A stretch of DNA of 39,873 bases, taken from contig CABPSV020000046.1 in assembly GCA_902459845.2 (NCBI GenBank), forward strand, positions 1 to 39,873. The letters run 5' to 3'. Each line of letters starts with the position of its first letter. Position 1 is the stretch's first letter. The notes under the pieces were generated by a model, which searched no databases, was not told where the DNA came from, and saw only the letters and a program-made list of their open reading frames with translations. Made by a program: the position numbers and the translations under genes. This document shows positions 1-12,700 of the stretch, piece by piece. Source of the stretch: Hepatocystis sp. ex Piliocolobus tephrosceles (taxonomy: Eukaryota > Apicomplexa > Aconoidasida > Haemosporida > Plasmodiidae).

Positions 1-102
1 AGTAATAGTAATAGTAATAGTAATAGTAATAGTAATAGTAATAGTAATAGTAATAGTAATAGTAATAGTAATAGTAATAGTATAAACGGTGCTAAACTTT
101 AA
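1..102 (+). CDS. possible 3' end of a plus-strand gene (Ser-Asn repeat tail)
   Basis: The window opens with a perfect AGTAAT hexamer array (1-81). Read in plus frame 1 it encodes alternating Ser-Asn, then SINGAKL and a TAA at 100-102. That is how the low-complexity C-terminus of a Plasmodium protein would look, and EMC7 follows in convergent orientation. The other plus frames give Val-Ile or stops. The minus strand is also open over the repeat, so a plain hexamer satellite is the alternative. The start lies outside the window and no domain can be named. Confidence 0.35.
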   Translation, partial: SNSNSNSNSNSNSNSNSNSNSNSNSNSINGAKL

Positions 103-673
103 AAAGGACCCAAAAAAAAAGGAAATTCCTACCTGTGCATGTGTGCATATATATGTATATAAGGAAGGGGGAAACCAAAAGAAAAACACAAACACAAACA
201 AACAAACACTAATAAAAATAAAAATATGGTAAACAAAAATGTGGTTAAAAAATGATGCTAAAAAAAAGAATTTTTTATTCAATTAAGGATGCTAAGCTTA
301 ATAAAAAACTAAGTTTTTTAAGAAATAAAAAAAAAAAAAAGTATTAGTTGAAATTCAAATAGAACATAGATAAAATAAATAATTAACACATAATGGGGGG
401 AAAGAAAAAAATAAAATATATATACAAGAAAACATACATACGAAGGTGCATACGCAGTACTTGCAGTACTTGATAAATTATGTACATAAAAAAATAAAGA
501 AAAATGATATAACAAACGTATGACAAAAAAATGAACATTATGATAAAATATTATAATTTTATAAATATGTATATAAATACGTAAATATATATATATATAT
601 ATACAGTCCCTTCCTCCTACACATGTCCACCAATTCCAGATTCTTGTTTTTTCTCTTCCTTAAAAAAACCAAA
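103..673. other. intergenic, convergent 3' regions
   Basis: AT-rich spacer between the possible upstream gene end and the EMC7 stop codon. It holds a poly(A) run near 328-340 and a (TA)n run near 583-602. The 65-aa minus ORF here is Phe/Tyr/Leu low complexity and is not supported. Nothing else seen. Confidence 0.6.
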
Positions 674-1291
674 TCATTTAATTGAATTTAAAAATTCCGA
701 TTGATATGTTACCATATTAACAGATTCTTCATTGGATACTGCTTCAGACATGGTTTGAATTTTTGGTAAAATACATAACAGAATTAAAAAAAATATAAAA
801 ATTAAAAAAATAGGACTTTTCAAAAAATTAATTAATTGAAAACTTTTTTGTGGAGTTAAGAATTTATAAATTCCCTTAGATATAAAAACTATTTTCGATA
901 CACTTAAATTAGTTTTTTCAAGTGGTGATAATAATTCATATGCTTGTACAAGATATATCTTATCATTATTTTGTGTTATGCGTTTTTTAACTTCCACATG
1001 AAACATATTAAATTCCATATATGGGTGATTAACATACAACATATATATCCCTTCTTTCACATTTTTAAAAAAAAATTTACCATCTATTTGAGGTCTTGTA
1101 TATGTTTCAGAATCTAAAAATATCGTGCAGTTTGCTAATATCTCTGTATCACCTAATACCAATCCCTCAACATAATTATTTTTTAAATCAATAAAATTGC
1201 TTTTACATCTTGGGACTACTGCTATATACAAATAAACAAATATTATAACAACCAAGGAAATTTTGCCATTTTTATTTATACCTATATTCAT
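674..1291 (-). CDS. EMC7: ER membrane protein complex subunit 7 homologue
   Basis: Intact 205-aa single-exon protein. Residues about 10-30 form a signal peptide (KISLVVIIFVYLYIAVV). The luminal part is a beta-sandwich like human EMC7: VEGLVLGD, a Phe-Leu-Asp segment, DGKFFFKNVKEGIYMLYV and HPYMEFNMFHVEV line up with the human FLDGSF, DVPSGSYVVEV and SPAYRFDPVRVDI segments. One transmembrane helix near 158-177 ends in LPKIQTM, matching the LPKVVNT that follows the human helix. EMC inserts tail-anchored and multipass proteins into the ER membrane. Recognition rests on these motifs and topology; no alignment was run. A 28-bp minisatellite starts about 90 bases upstream of the ATG. Confidence 0.85.
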   Translation of the reverse strand: MNIGINKNGKISLVVIIFVYLYIAVVPRCKSNFIDLKNNYVEGLVLGDTEILANCTIFLDSETYTRPQIDGKFFFKNVKEGIYMLYVNHPYMEFNMFHVEVKKRITQNNDKIYLVQAYELLSPLEKTNLSVSKIVFISKGIYKFLTPQKSFQLINFLKSPIFLIFIFFLILLCILPKIQTMSEAVSNEESVNMVTYQSEFLNSIK

Positions 1292-1380
1292 TTTTTTTTA
1301 AGTGTTCGTACGTGTGTTGTAAAGGACAACGCGAGGATTATAAACCGTGCGCAAAACGGATGAAAATTGGCGAATTATAA

Positions 1381-1520
1381 ACAAACTAGCGATTTAATAA
1401 GGTGCCTAACAAAATAGCGATGTAATAAGGTGCCTAACAAACTAGCGATATGATAAGGAGCCTAACAAACTAGCGACATAATAAGGTTCCTAACGAACTA
1501 GCGATACAATAAAGTGCCTA
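1381..1520. repeat. 28-bp minisatellite, five copies, upstream of EMC7
   Basis: Five head-to-tail 28-bp units at 1381, 1409, 1437, 1465 and 1493. The consensus resembles ACAAACTAGCGA followed by a variable centre and AATAAGGTGCCTA. Copies differ at a few central bases. The array lies about 90 bp upstream of the EMC7 ATG, probably in its 5' leader or promoter. Confidence 0.9.
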
Positions 1521-1792
1521 ACTAACAGCTAAATATTTTGAGCATAAAAATGTTCGTAAAATTTCTTGTAAATCAATATGATCAAACAAAGCACACACCT
1601 TGTAATGAACAATTGACAAAAAAAAATAATGACTCTTTCTTAATAATTCAAAAATATAAGTATTTATACAATTGTCTGTACATATCTGTATTTATCCATT
1701 TGTCTTTAAATGTATATACTTCTAATGGTATTTTTTTATCTTTTTAAATGCTTTCTGAATTTTATGAAGAAAAAAAAAAAAAAAAAATTATA

Positions 1793-1827
<35 letters not shown>

Positions 1828-2068
1828 TTTTTTTTTGAAATATACCTTTACTTTTATTTAGCAAGATGCGTTTATAAAAAAGGGGAAAAAAATGTACATT
1901 TTGTATATGTACTTATATGCTTCTTATGTGCTAACATTTAAAGTTTATTTTTTACTTCCCCACAAAATAATAATTTATTAAAAATTTATGTAACTAAGAA
2001 GTTAATGCAATGATATTTTAAAACTTTTGATTTTGTTAAAAAATAGTTGTGTTTATTACATAATAATG

Positions 2069-2102
<34 letters not shown>

Positions 2103-2244
2103 TGTTAATAAACTTAGAAAATAAAAATGATGTTATTTTTATAAAATAAATATACTTTTGTAAATGGTTTGCTGAAATATGTTTAGTAACTGAAAGTTTT
2201 GCAATAACATAAATTGCACATGTTTTATTGAAATAGTAAAATTT

Positions 2245-2278
<34 letters not shown>

Positions 2279-2856
2279 AATGTATGTATTATATATTTGT
2301 TCGCCTGTACGCACAGGTGCGGTATATATGTACAATAAAATTATTGTTTTATAATGCTGTGTTATCACTGCTTAAATTATTTCTTTTTATCATACTTAAA
2401 ATTACTAGTTGGTATTGTAAATGTATTATATATATATATATATATACTTTTCAAAAGTTACCATAAATGTACATTATCCTATACTTTTGGGATTATCATT
2501 TTTAATGCATACTAATTTGATAAAAATCGTAAAAAGGTAATAGAAGAATTTACAAGTCGTAATATATTTCGAATTTTATGACTTTCTGTTTTTTGTCATA
2601 CATATTAGAAATAAATTCGAAAAAAAAAAAAAAAAAAAATTAAATAAATAACTGAAATATAAAAAGTAAATATAACAGATAAAATGGATAAAACATATAA
2701 CTTAAATAAAACATATAACTTAAATAAAATATGTAACTTAGATAAAATATATAATTTAGATAAAATATATAATTTAGATAAAAATAGATAAAATAGTTTT
2801 TTTTTTTCAAAAAAAAAATTATGATGAGAGAAAAAAAACACATACAACAATAATAC
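1521..2856. other. intergenic between EMC7 and Rab5b
   Basis: AT-rich spacer with poly(T) runs near 1797-1825 and 2070-2101, and (TA)n near 2268-2277 and 2427-2446. Around 2690-2780 there is a degenerate 15-18-bp repeat of the form TAAATAAAACATATAACT, just 3' of the Rab5b stop. No supported gene; the 60-87-aa ORFs follow the repeats. Confidence 0.6.
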
Positions 2857-4410
<1,554 letters not shown>

Positions 4411-4428
4411 AGTTATGTGTAAACAAAA

Positions 4429-4459
<31 letters not shown>

Positions 4460-5157
4460 GTTTTTTTTTTTTTAATTATTTGAAAATTATGTCAATTTAT
4501 CCATCACATGTAAAATTATTATTCATTATTCTATTAAATTTTTTTTTTTTTTTTTTTTTTAACAACCTTTTCAAATATATTATTGGTTTTTCGGCTTGCT
4601 ATTTAAAAAAAAAAAATGGTTACTCTTAAATACGACTTACATATATATATATATACATGTATATTAATATGTATATACGTTTGCAATTTTCATTTGTGTG
4701 ATTACAAATACGTAGGACATATCGTTTACCCAGTTATTACATAAATTAAGAAATGAAATTTTAAATAATATATCTTTTCTTTTTTTTCTTAGTATTATCG
4801 TTTTATTTTCTCATTATTAATATAGTTCATCATACTAAAGAAAAAAGAAAAAAAAAAAATTAGGGTATATTTCATGTATTCTAAAAAAAAAAAAAAAAAA
4901 AAATAAATTACCATGTAATTTACTTAATAATTTGTCATGTATTAGTCATATTATTTTTATTAATAAGATTAGTTTTATAATCATGAATATGGTTATTGAT
5001 TGAAGAGATTATAGTTTAAAATAGGTTAGGATAGTAATAAATAATATATTTTTTTTTTAAACTTCAAAGATAGTTATTTATGTACCGCTTCTTCTATTTT
5101 AATTCGAAAAATTATTTCAAAAAATGTTGCTTTAACAATTCATTCATTTGCATATTT

Positions 5158-5290
5158 ATTTATTTGTTTATCTATTCACTTGTTTACTATTCATTTGTTT
5201 ATCTATTCATTTGTTTATCTATTCATTTGTTTATCTATTCATTTGTTTATCTATTCATTTGTTTATCTATTCATTTGTTTATCTATTTAT
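5158..5290. repeat. 16-bp tandem array A (ATTCATTTGTTTATCT)
   Basis: Six near-perfect 16-bp units from 5189 to 5284, preceded by degenerate copies from about 5158. A related decayed 16-bp series (TACTTATTTTTTTATC) continues at about 5357-5410. The core ATTCATTTGTTT recurs in inverted orientation at 5688-5815. Confidence 0.9.
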
Positions 5291-5687
5291 TGGTTTTTTT
5301 TTACATTTTTTTATCTACTCATTTGTTTATATATTCACATGTTTTTTTTTTTTTTTTATCTACTTATTTTTTTATCTACTTATTTTTTTATCTACTTATT
5401 TTTTTATCTATTTATATGTTTATTTATTCGTGCAATTTTTTATTCGCTCATTTATTTATTATTTGTTTTTTTTTTTTTTTTTAATAATTAATACCTAACA
5501 ATTTTTATGTTACAATATACCAATGTTCGATTACATACGCACACTGTTATGATTGCTGTTATTACTATAATACATATAACAAAAAGGAACATATTTTCTT
5601 TGATTTTAGAAATTCTTCATATTTTCGTTCCATGCTTTAATAATACATCTGTGGAAAAAAAAAAAAAAATGAAATAATGTAATAAAC

Positions 5688-5815
5688 AAACAAATGAATA
5701 CGCAAACAAATGAATACGCAAACAAATGAATACGCTAACAAATGAATACGCAAACAAATGAATACACAAACAAATGAATACGCAAACAAATGAATATACA
5801 AACAAATGAGTAAAC
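5688..5815. repeat. 16-bp tandem array B (AAACAAATGAATACGC), inverted relative to A
   Basis: Eight units of 16 bp start at 5688, with minor variants (ACGCT, ACACA and ATATA versions, and a decayed last unit). The reverse complement of the unit shares a 12-base core, ATTCATTTGTTT, with array A, so the two arrays form long imperfect inverted repeats about 400 bp apart. Confidence 0.9.
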
Positions 5816-5888
5816 ACATAAAAATAACTAACCGTAAACCGTTTATTTATACACCATTTTAATCGAATTATTCCTACTCAATAGTTTA

Positions 5889-5928
<40 letters not shown>

Positions 5929-6138
5929 ATGTATTAATTGTTTAAATCATAGTTTATTCAAATGAACCGCAAGGTTTACAAAAACTATTACAATGTGTTA
6001 ATTATTGCATTGTAGGAAAAATCTAAAAAAGTATAAAAAGTCAATTTGATTTTCTATCACACTTATTATGACATTCTTATGAGTTTTATACATTTTCTTT
6101 TTTTTTTTTTTGTGTTAACTTACTAAACAGTACAATAA

Positions 6139-6321
6139 ATGGTGCATATATATAGGCTGCGGTAAGACATAATAGAAAACCTAAATTCTTATTCTTTTTT
6201 TAACAGTATGAATCATATCTTATGTTTTTTTATTTGTAGCAACTGTAACAAACAATTAAAACTCTTTTTGCGCTCTTATGACACAATATGCTTTTATAAT
6301 AATGTGTTGCTAATGATATAA
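6139..6321 (+). CDS. candidate tiny spliced gene (speculative)
   Basis: This island is less AT-rich than its surroundings. ATG at 6139 starts MVHIYRL, followed by a good donor at 6162 (CTGCG/GTAAGA). Two acceptors fit: TTTTTTTAACAG ending at 6206 (45-base intron, 45-aa product) and TTTATTTGTAG ending at 6239 (78-base intron, 34-aa product). Both keep the same frame to TAA at 6319-6321, giving a tail that begins NCNKQLKLFLRSYD. An acceptor-like site (TAAACAG) lies just upstream at 6130 and an ATG beginning MNRKVYK at about 5964, so the real structure may have more exons. No family is recognised; it may be a non-coding transcript or chance. Confidence 0.2.
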
Positions 6322-6783
6322 TATTGCACTAAAATTTACAATTGAAAAAAAAAGAATTAAATAAAAGGCAGTCTCATATCAAATGTAAATGAGCTTAATA
6401 TAAAGTTGCAACTTTTAATTATATTATACACTTTCATACAATATATATAAATACATTGTAAACAAAATCGCGTTAAGCAAATAGAACGAGTTAATAAAAA
6501 AGGTTTTTATTCTCTTTTTATTCTCTTTTTTTTTTTTTTTTTTTTTTTTTAAACGCATTATTTTTTAATCCACAAATTTCCGCATTAAATTATTGCTTAT
6601 TATAAATGTAACAACTACAATTGTCAGTGTGTTAAAGCGTTTTATCATTCATATATGTGCACTACATATATATATATATATATATATAGTGAAAGTATCA
6701 AAGTGAGTGTAAATTCTTTAATCTCATACAAGTGGAATAGTTTTATTAAATTTCACTAAATTTATTAATGATAGAAAAAAATG

Positions 6784-6832
<49 letters not shown>

Positions 6833-6952
6833 CAAAACAAAACAAAACAAAACAAAACAAAACAAAAAAAATATATAATGCAATTACAAAAACATCTACA
6901 AAAGTAAAATAGAAAAGTGAAAAAGGAAAAAAAGCAAAAGAAACAAAAAGGA

Positions 6953-6986
<34 letters not shown>

Positions 6987-7038
6987 AAAAAACAATTTTT
7001 TTATTATTTTTTTTTTTAATATATACAAATATGCATGC

Positions 7039-7069
<31 letters not shown>

Positions 7070-7194
7070 TTACTTTATACTTAATATATATGATCTTTAT
7101 AATTAATTTTCACTGTGTAAATGTTGTACATAAATATATAAGATTTTTTTAATAATGTATGTTAAGTGGATAAAAATTAACAATGCATCTTTCT

Positions 7195-7626
7195 TTAATC
7201 TTCCTCTTCATCTTGGTTGTTTAAATTATCGTCATTTTCTTCAGCGTAAAAGCTATCTGAGTTTGAATCATTTTCAAATTTTTCACTTCCTTCTTTTTCC
7301 GATTTGACTTGATCAGTTTCTTTTGCTTCATTTATGATTTCTGATTCTGCAATTAATCTATTTGCTGCTTCTTTGTCCTCAAATCCAATCCAAGCCCATC
7401 CATCATTATTTTTTCCTGCTTCATATAAATATATTTGTAAAGCTCCATATGATTGTAATGAACTCTTTAATTGGTCTAAAGTAACACCTGTTTTTATGTT
7501 TTTTACAAACACTCTACTGTCTGTTTCGGTATAAGCAATTTCATGTTCTACTTTTGTAAGAAATGATTTAACGTCAGAAGATGTTGGACCAGATTGTTTA
7601 TCACCGCAAATTAATGAGTAAGCCAT
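7195..7626 (-). CDS. small RNA-binding protein, one RRM
   Basis: The 143-aa protein starts at MAYSLICG (ATG 7624-7626). The reading frame is open further upstream, but that part is a Phe-rich translation of the leader and is not credible. One RRM spans about 37-96: RNP2-like VFVKNI (39-44), a helix DQLKSSLQSYG, and a degenerate RNP1 strand GWAWIGFED (76-84) with Trp where an aromatic or Gly is usual. Residues 105-143 form an acidic Ser/Asp/Glu/Asn tail. The single short RRM with an N-terminal helix recalls poly(A)-binding protein 2-like or snRNP-associated proteins, but I cannot assign a specific orthologue. It acts in RNA metabolism by inference only. Confidence 0.85.
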   Translation of the reverse strand: MAYSLICGDKQSGPTSSDVKSFLTKVEHEIAYTETDSRVFVKNIKTGVTLDQLKSSLQSYGALQIYLYEAGKNNDGWAWIGFEDKEAANRLIAESEIINEAKETDQVKSEKEGSEKFENDSNSDSFYAEENDDNLNNQDEEED

Positions 7627-8139
7627 TTTTACAAAAAAATAAATATTAATTAAAAAAAAAAAGAAAAATAAAAACAAACAAAAAAATGGAGATTCAAGAA
7701 CTTCTACAAATGTATATATATATGTATATTTACTTATATAATGTGTAAATCTGTATATGTGTATACAATTTTAGTTATCAAAAAATATCAATTAAAAGAA
7801 TGCAAATATAATTACCAAATTAAAAGACAAATTAAATTTATAAGTTATAATTAAATTGTAAACAAATTAAAATATATTTATGTATATATATATATATTGA
7901 TAATGTTTTTTTTTTTTTAAATTTTAAATGATGTTAAAAGCGTAACAAAAAAAAAAAAAAAAATGAGAAGAATAAAATAAGTAAAATAAAAATTAAAAAA
8001 AAATAAAATATTTTTGTTAATATAAATAAAAATAAAATTACATATGTGTAACTACGTGTAATTAAATTGAAAAGTACAAAATGGTAAATTAAAATGCACT
8101 GATTTTGATTTACATTATAATTTTGTAAGCCAAAATGTT

Positions 8140-8178
<39 letters not shown>

Positions 8179-8225
8179 ACATGCAAAAACAACGCTCATT
8201 GTGATTTTATAGCTATTACAATAGT

Positions 8226-8307
<82 letters not shown>

Positions 8308-8383
8308 CTGCACACGCATGGAAAATTAGTTTAATACACTTAAATTACTTTTATTTTTTATTCTATATGTATATATATGTATA

Positions 8384-8459
<76 letters not shown>

Positions 8460-8556
8460 TTTATGAACACATAAAAATGTATAAAATTAATATGTTGTTT
8501 TATTTTTGTTATTTAAAAAAATAAAATGAAATATAAAATAAATTAAAATAATGTTA

Positions 8557-8590
<34 letters not shown>

Positions 8591-9110
8591 GCTAGTTAGT
8601 TAGCTAAAATTATGTTATGAACATTCAGACGGTTTTACAACATTATGTGCTTTTTATGTTTTTTTTTAAAAAAAAAAGTAATAAAAAATTATATAAATTA
8701 CTAAATAGCGTACACTTTTTATTTATAATACTACATAAAGCTATATAAAAAGTTAAAAAAAAAAAAAAAAAATTAATATTGCCATGCACACATATATAAT
8801 CTATTTATGGATATAAAAACTATATGAAGATATATAACATTGTTACTAATGAAGTATAAACACATAACAATATCGATATTAACTAATTATTACGATATTA
8901 ACTAATTATTAAGATATTTTATTTTTAATTTATTAAACAAAAAAAAAAAATTCTTATCATTTAAAAACGTATTAGTGTTTCTTTTTTATTAGCCCTTGTA
9001 TGTTGTAATAATTTATATACGCATGGTATATACAAATATATGTAACAACTATGCATAAGCATAAAATCAAATATGTTTTTCACGTTTTTTTTTGTGAATA
9101 TACACATTCT
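7627..9110. other. intergenic with extreme homopolymer tracts
   Basis: AT-rich spacer. It includes poly(T) near 8142-8174, a 75-base T run at 8231-8305, (TA)n of about 60 bases at 8391-8450, and poly(A) near 8558-8587. No coding signal seen; the 82-aa minus ORF is Lys/Phe/Ile low complexity. Confidence 0.65.
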
Positions 9111-9552
9111 TTACTCATACGATTCAGTAAGTTTAAGTAAAACTGTATGATCCGATTCATTAATAGGATGCGATTTTGATAATAGTGTATCAATAATGTT
9201 CTTCACTTGAGCTATATATATCCTAAAAAAAATATATAAAAAAAAGTGGTTAAATGGATAGGTGTAAATACTTTCACAGGTTCTTAAGCAGGTGCATAGA
9301 TAAGTAACCGCGTTTGCATAAGCAAATAACTGCGTTTCCATAAGTACAACAAAAAAAAAAAATCCGATCCAATCCAATCCAATCGGACCCAATGCAGCAC
9401 TTTTTATTATCTTTTTCGTGTTTAAAAAAATCTTACGCTTTGTTGTTTTCCATATCAGATGTATTTATTAGATCGGCTAAAAATTTGATAGCATCCAATT
9501 CCATGGAGATTAGTTCTTCGACTGAGGTTTTTATCGTACATAGTTCTATCAT
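9111..9552 (-). CDS. two-exon 75-aa protein, not recognised
   Basis: Exons 9437-9552 and 9111-9222 join across a GT-AG intron (donor AAAGC/GTAAGA, acceptor TTTTTTAG/GATA). The joined frame is open from ATG 9550-9552 to TAA 9111-9113. The product is mostly predicted helix: VEELISMELDAIKFLADLIN, then IYIAQVKNIIDTLL, ending KLTESYE. It has balanced composition (Asp, Glu, Ser, Leu) unlike the surrounding low-complexity ORFs, which supports a real gene. A TAG lies in frame just before AATATG, so this ATG is the likely start unless TTTAG is itself an acceptor for an upstream exon; I found no such exon. It could be a small complex subunit (for example Mediator- or kinetochore-like), but no family is claimed. 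Confidence 0.65.
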
Positions 9553-9588
9553 ATTCTAAATAAAAAAACAAAAAAATGAATATGTAAC

Positions 9589-9621
<33 letters not shown>

Positions 9622-9759
9622 TATAACGTACGTTATGGCATGTGACACATATATGTACTACTGAAAAAAATGTGTACTGCATTCACTCACGACATGTCAC
9701 GCAATGAACAAAAAATAAGCTATGCTATCGATTTCACATTTTTTTTTTTTTTTTAAACT

Positions 9760-12700
9760 CTAGTTTACTTCTAAAGATCGTATTTCCTTAATTCTCTTAT
9801 TAAAAGAATTGATAAAATCTCCTTTTATGTAAAGTAAAATAGAATATGCTCTCCAAAAAGCAGCATTTGATGAAATATGTTCTGATGCTTGTTTCATGGT
9901 TGTAATAATTTGATCTAAATAAAATAATGCTGTTTTATTTGGTACGATTGTAGGTTCATCTTCCTTAACAAAACTACAAATAAAATCATATACCCATGAA
10001 TCTATATTATCTGTTTTTTTTAATACACATAACATACTTATAGCTTTACAAAAACTTTCCATATCTTTTTGCAGAATAGATAATTTTAAGTAGGTATCCC
10101 AATTTTTCCAATTATTGTTCTGCATTTTTACTGCTTGATTTATACATATTTTTGCTATTTTTAATGAACCATTTTGCGCATGTAAATAAGCTAAATTTCC
10201 ATATGCTTTATCGATATTATCATTTGTCATACTAACCATACGAGTAAAAGCATTGATAGCTTCATCATTTTTTTTTATATTCATACATGCACATCCTAAC
10301 AAAAACAGAGCATTTGGATTTAAAGGACATATTTCTAATGCTTTAGTCAAATAGGTATAACTTTCATTATATGATTCTTTATGAAAATAATAAGTTCCTA
10401 TTAATCTAGCTGCTTTGGAATATTTATAATTTGATAACACCCATGACTCCATAAAATAATCCAAAGATTGATTTTTATTAATCATTCCATATAAACACAA
10501 TAATGACGGAGTTTTTTTTTCCTTTAATTGTTTTTTTAATAATTCATTTGCTTCTTCTTTTCGATTTGCATTAATTAAACATGTAATAGCTTCATCCCAC
10601 ATTTTTAAATCATTAAACATATTAAAAGCTGACATAGAAGAACCTGTCTTTAACATAACATGTCCTAATTCTTTTTTTAATTCCCACACAGTTGGATAAT
10701 ATATATCATAAACAAACTGTAATCTTTTAAAATATTCGGGTTTATCTAAGTAAAACTCTTTTAATAATTCATTTACTTGAGCTACACATCGGTCAACAGT
10801 TTTCAATTTAAATGACTCATATTTAAATTTATAAAATAAAATACATGAATGTAAAAGCCAATTTTGATAACTTATTTGTTGTAAATTATTTTTATCATAT
10901 GTTGTATTTTTCTCTGTTATAACATCGTAACTTTTAAGGCACCTAGATATAATAGCACTTAGCTTTTCAAATTTTATTTCATCATAATAAGGATTAAATT
11001 TAATAATAGAATAACAATAATTAATTAGAGTTATCTGTTCGTTAAAAGATAAAATTCGAAAAAAGTTGTTTTGCGAGTCTATGAAATATGGTTCTTCTAA
11101 TATATCTGTGTTAGGATCTAAGTCTTTCAATTTCCATATTACTTTTTCCCCATCCTCTTGTTTCGCACTGTTGTCGGGACTGCTTATGTCGCCATTATTC
11201 GGTTCGCAACTATTCGGTTTGCAACTATTCGGTTTGCAACTATTCGGTTTGCCATTATTCGGTTCGACATTGCTCAGTTCGCCACTATTCGGTTCAACAT
11301 TGCTCAAGTCGGCACTATTCTGCTTAGTACTACATTCGTCGTTACTAGCATCATTCGATAATATACTACCATTCCCGCTTTTCACTATCACAACTGGTAA
11401 GTCCTTTTGTGAATTACTTAAGTGGTTATTGTTTTTCTCTCGCTTTTCCTCTTGTTCCTGTTCTAAAACTTTAAAATCGCTTCTTAATATATCGTATACA
11501 CTAAGCGGATCTATTTCTTTTATAATATTAGATGTAATATCTTCTTGATCTGCTAACTTGGTTTTTAGTACTAAAATAGTGGCTGGTATTTTCTGATATT
11601 TTCTTTTTATACCCAAACAACCAGTGAAAGAATAAGAAAACTGACTCAAGTCAGAAATAATGTCGATTAATTTATTATAAGCATGTGGTATATTAAAAAA
11701 ACATAAATATAAAGAATAATTTGATAATATATATATTTTAAAATTTTTTGAAATTTCTATATTTTCGAAAAACAACTGACAATTTTTAACAAAATCTAAC
11801 TCATCACGTGAGCGATAATATATACTCATATATTCATTATCCTCATCATATACATCATATTGTATAGGTGTATCTACCTCTTTATGCAATAATTCAAAAT
11901 CACTATTTAATAATTTTATTTTTTTAAATATTCTAAGTGGTTTAATAAGTATATGATATTTAAGTGTGTACAAGTATTCACTATTGCGTAATATAAATAA
12001 TCTATGCCAAAAAAAATAAATTCTTGCTTGCCATAAAAATTTAGTTTTAACAATTTGGTTTTGTTTGAATTCAGAATAGTTGTAAGAATATTGTTTAGTT
12101 TGATTTTTTTTTTCGTTGCTATTGAATGTGTTTTTCCCATTGTTAGCATCCTTAACCTCTTTCATCTCATATTTCTCGTCCATAATATTATAATTAAACG
12201 GTTTTATATCTGATTTATGTTTGTTTAACAAATCGAAAAACAATTTACACAAACAAAATAAAATAATTGAACTACAATCTTCATATATATATTCTCCCTC
12301 TACTAATAAAAGTATCAAACAAGAATCAATGAAAGTTTTTTTTCTGTTTTTTATAATTTCCATAAATTCATAAAAAAAAATAGATTCAGTTGGTACATTA
12401 GTAGCATCTAAAATTTCATCATATACATTATTTAATGTAGCTGGTCCTGTCCAATTGTACTGAATAAACATATTTAAAAAAACACAACAACATAACAAAA
12501 TTTGGATTTCATAAAAAAATACATGACAATCGGTTAGAAAATTAAAACTATCACTGTCATGAATAGTATGGCTAAAATCGATCGATTCTTCTTTAACTTT
12601 GTCATTAACTTTATTGCTAGTCTTATCATTAACTTTATCTGTAGCCTTATTATTAACTTTATTGCTAGTCTTATCATTAACTTTATCTGTAGCCTTATTA

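Larger units (their letters stand above)
4411..7194. other. long intergenic region with repeat arrays
   Basis: A 2.8-kb spacer between Rab5b (5' side) and the RRM gene (3' side). It contains poly(T) near 4540-4560, 16-bp arrays at 5158-5290 and 5688-5815 (listed separately), (TA)n near 5893-5924, a GC-elevated island at about 5950-6330 (candidate gene listed separately), poly(T) near 6530-6550, and long poly(A) near 6784-6831 and 6953-6984. The many 60-134-aa ORFs here are Phe/Leu/Tyr translations of the repeats. Confidence 0.6.

Noticed and set aside
5080..5498. Three overlapping plus-strand ORFs of 103-134 aa rich in Phe, Ile, Tyr, Leu
   Set aside because: They are translations of the 16-bp array, open in all three frames at once, with no domain or balanced composition.
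5617..5819. Minus ORFs with repeating HLFAYSFVCVFIC
   Set aside because: Product of the second 16-bp array. A CCACAG acceptor near 5652 looked like a last exon start, but every upstream frame hits a stop.
7627..7677. Upstream extension of the RRM protein (MFLFFFFFLINIYFFVK)
   Set aside because: Translation of an A/T-rich leader; MAYSLICG is the credible start.
9455..9682. 75-aa minus ORF covering the same DNA as the orphan gene
   Set aside because: Wrong frame relative to the spliced product, and its first half is a translation of (TA)n.
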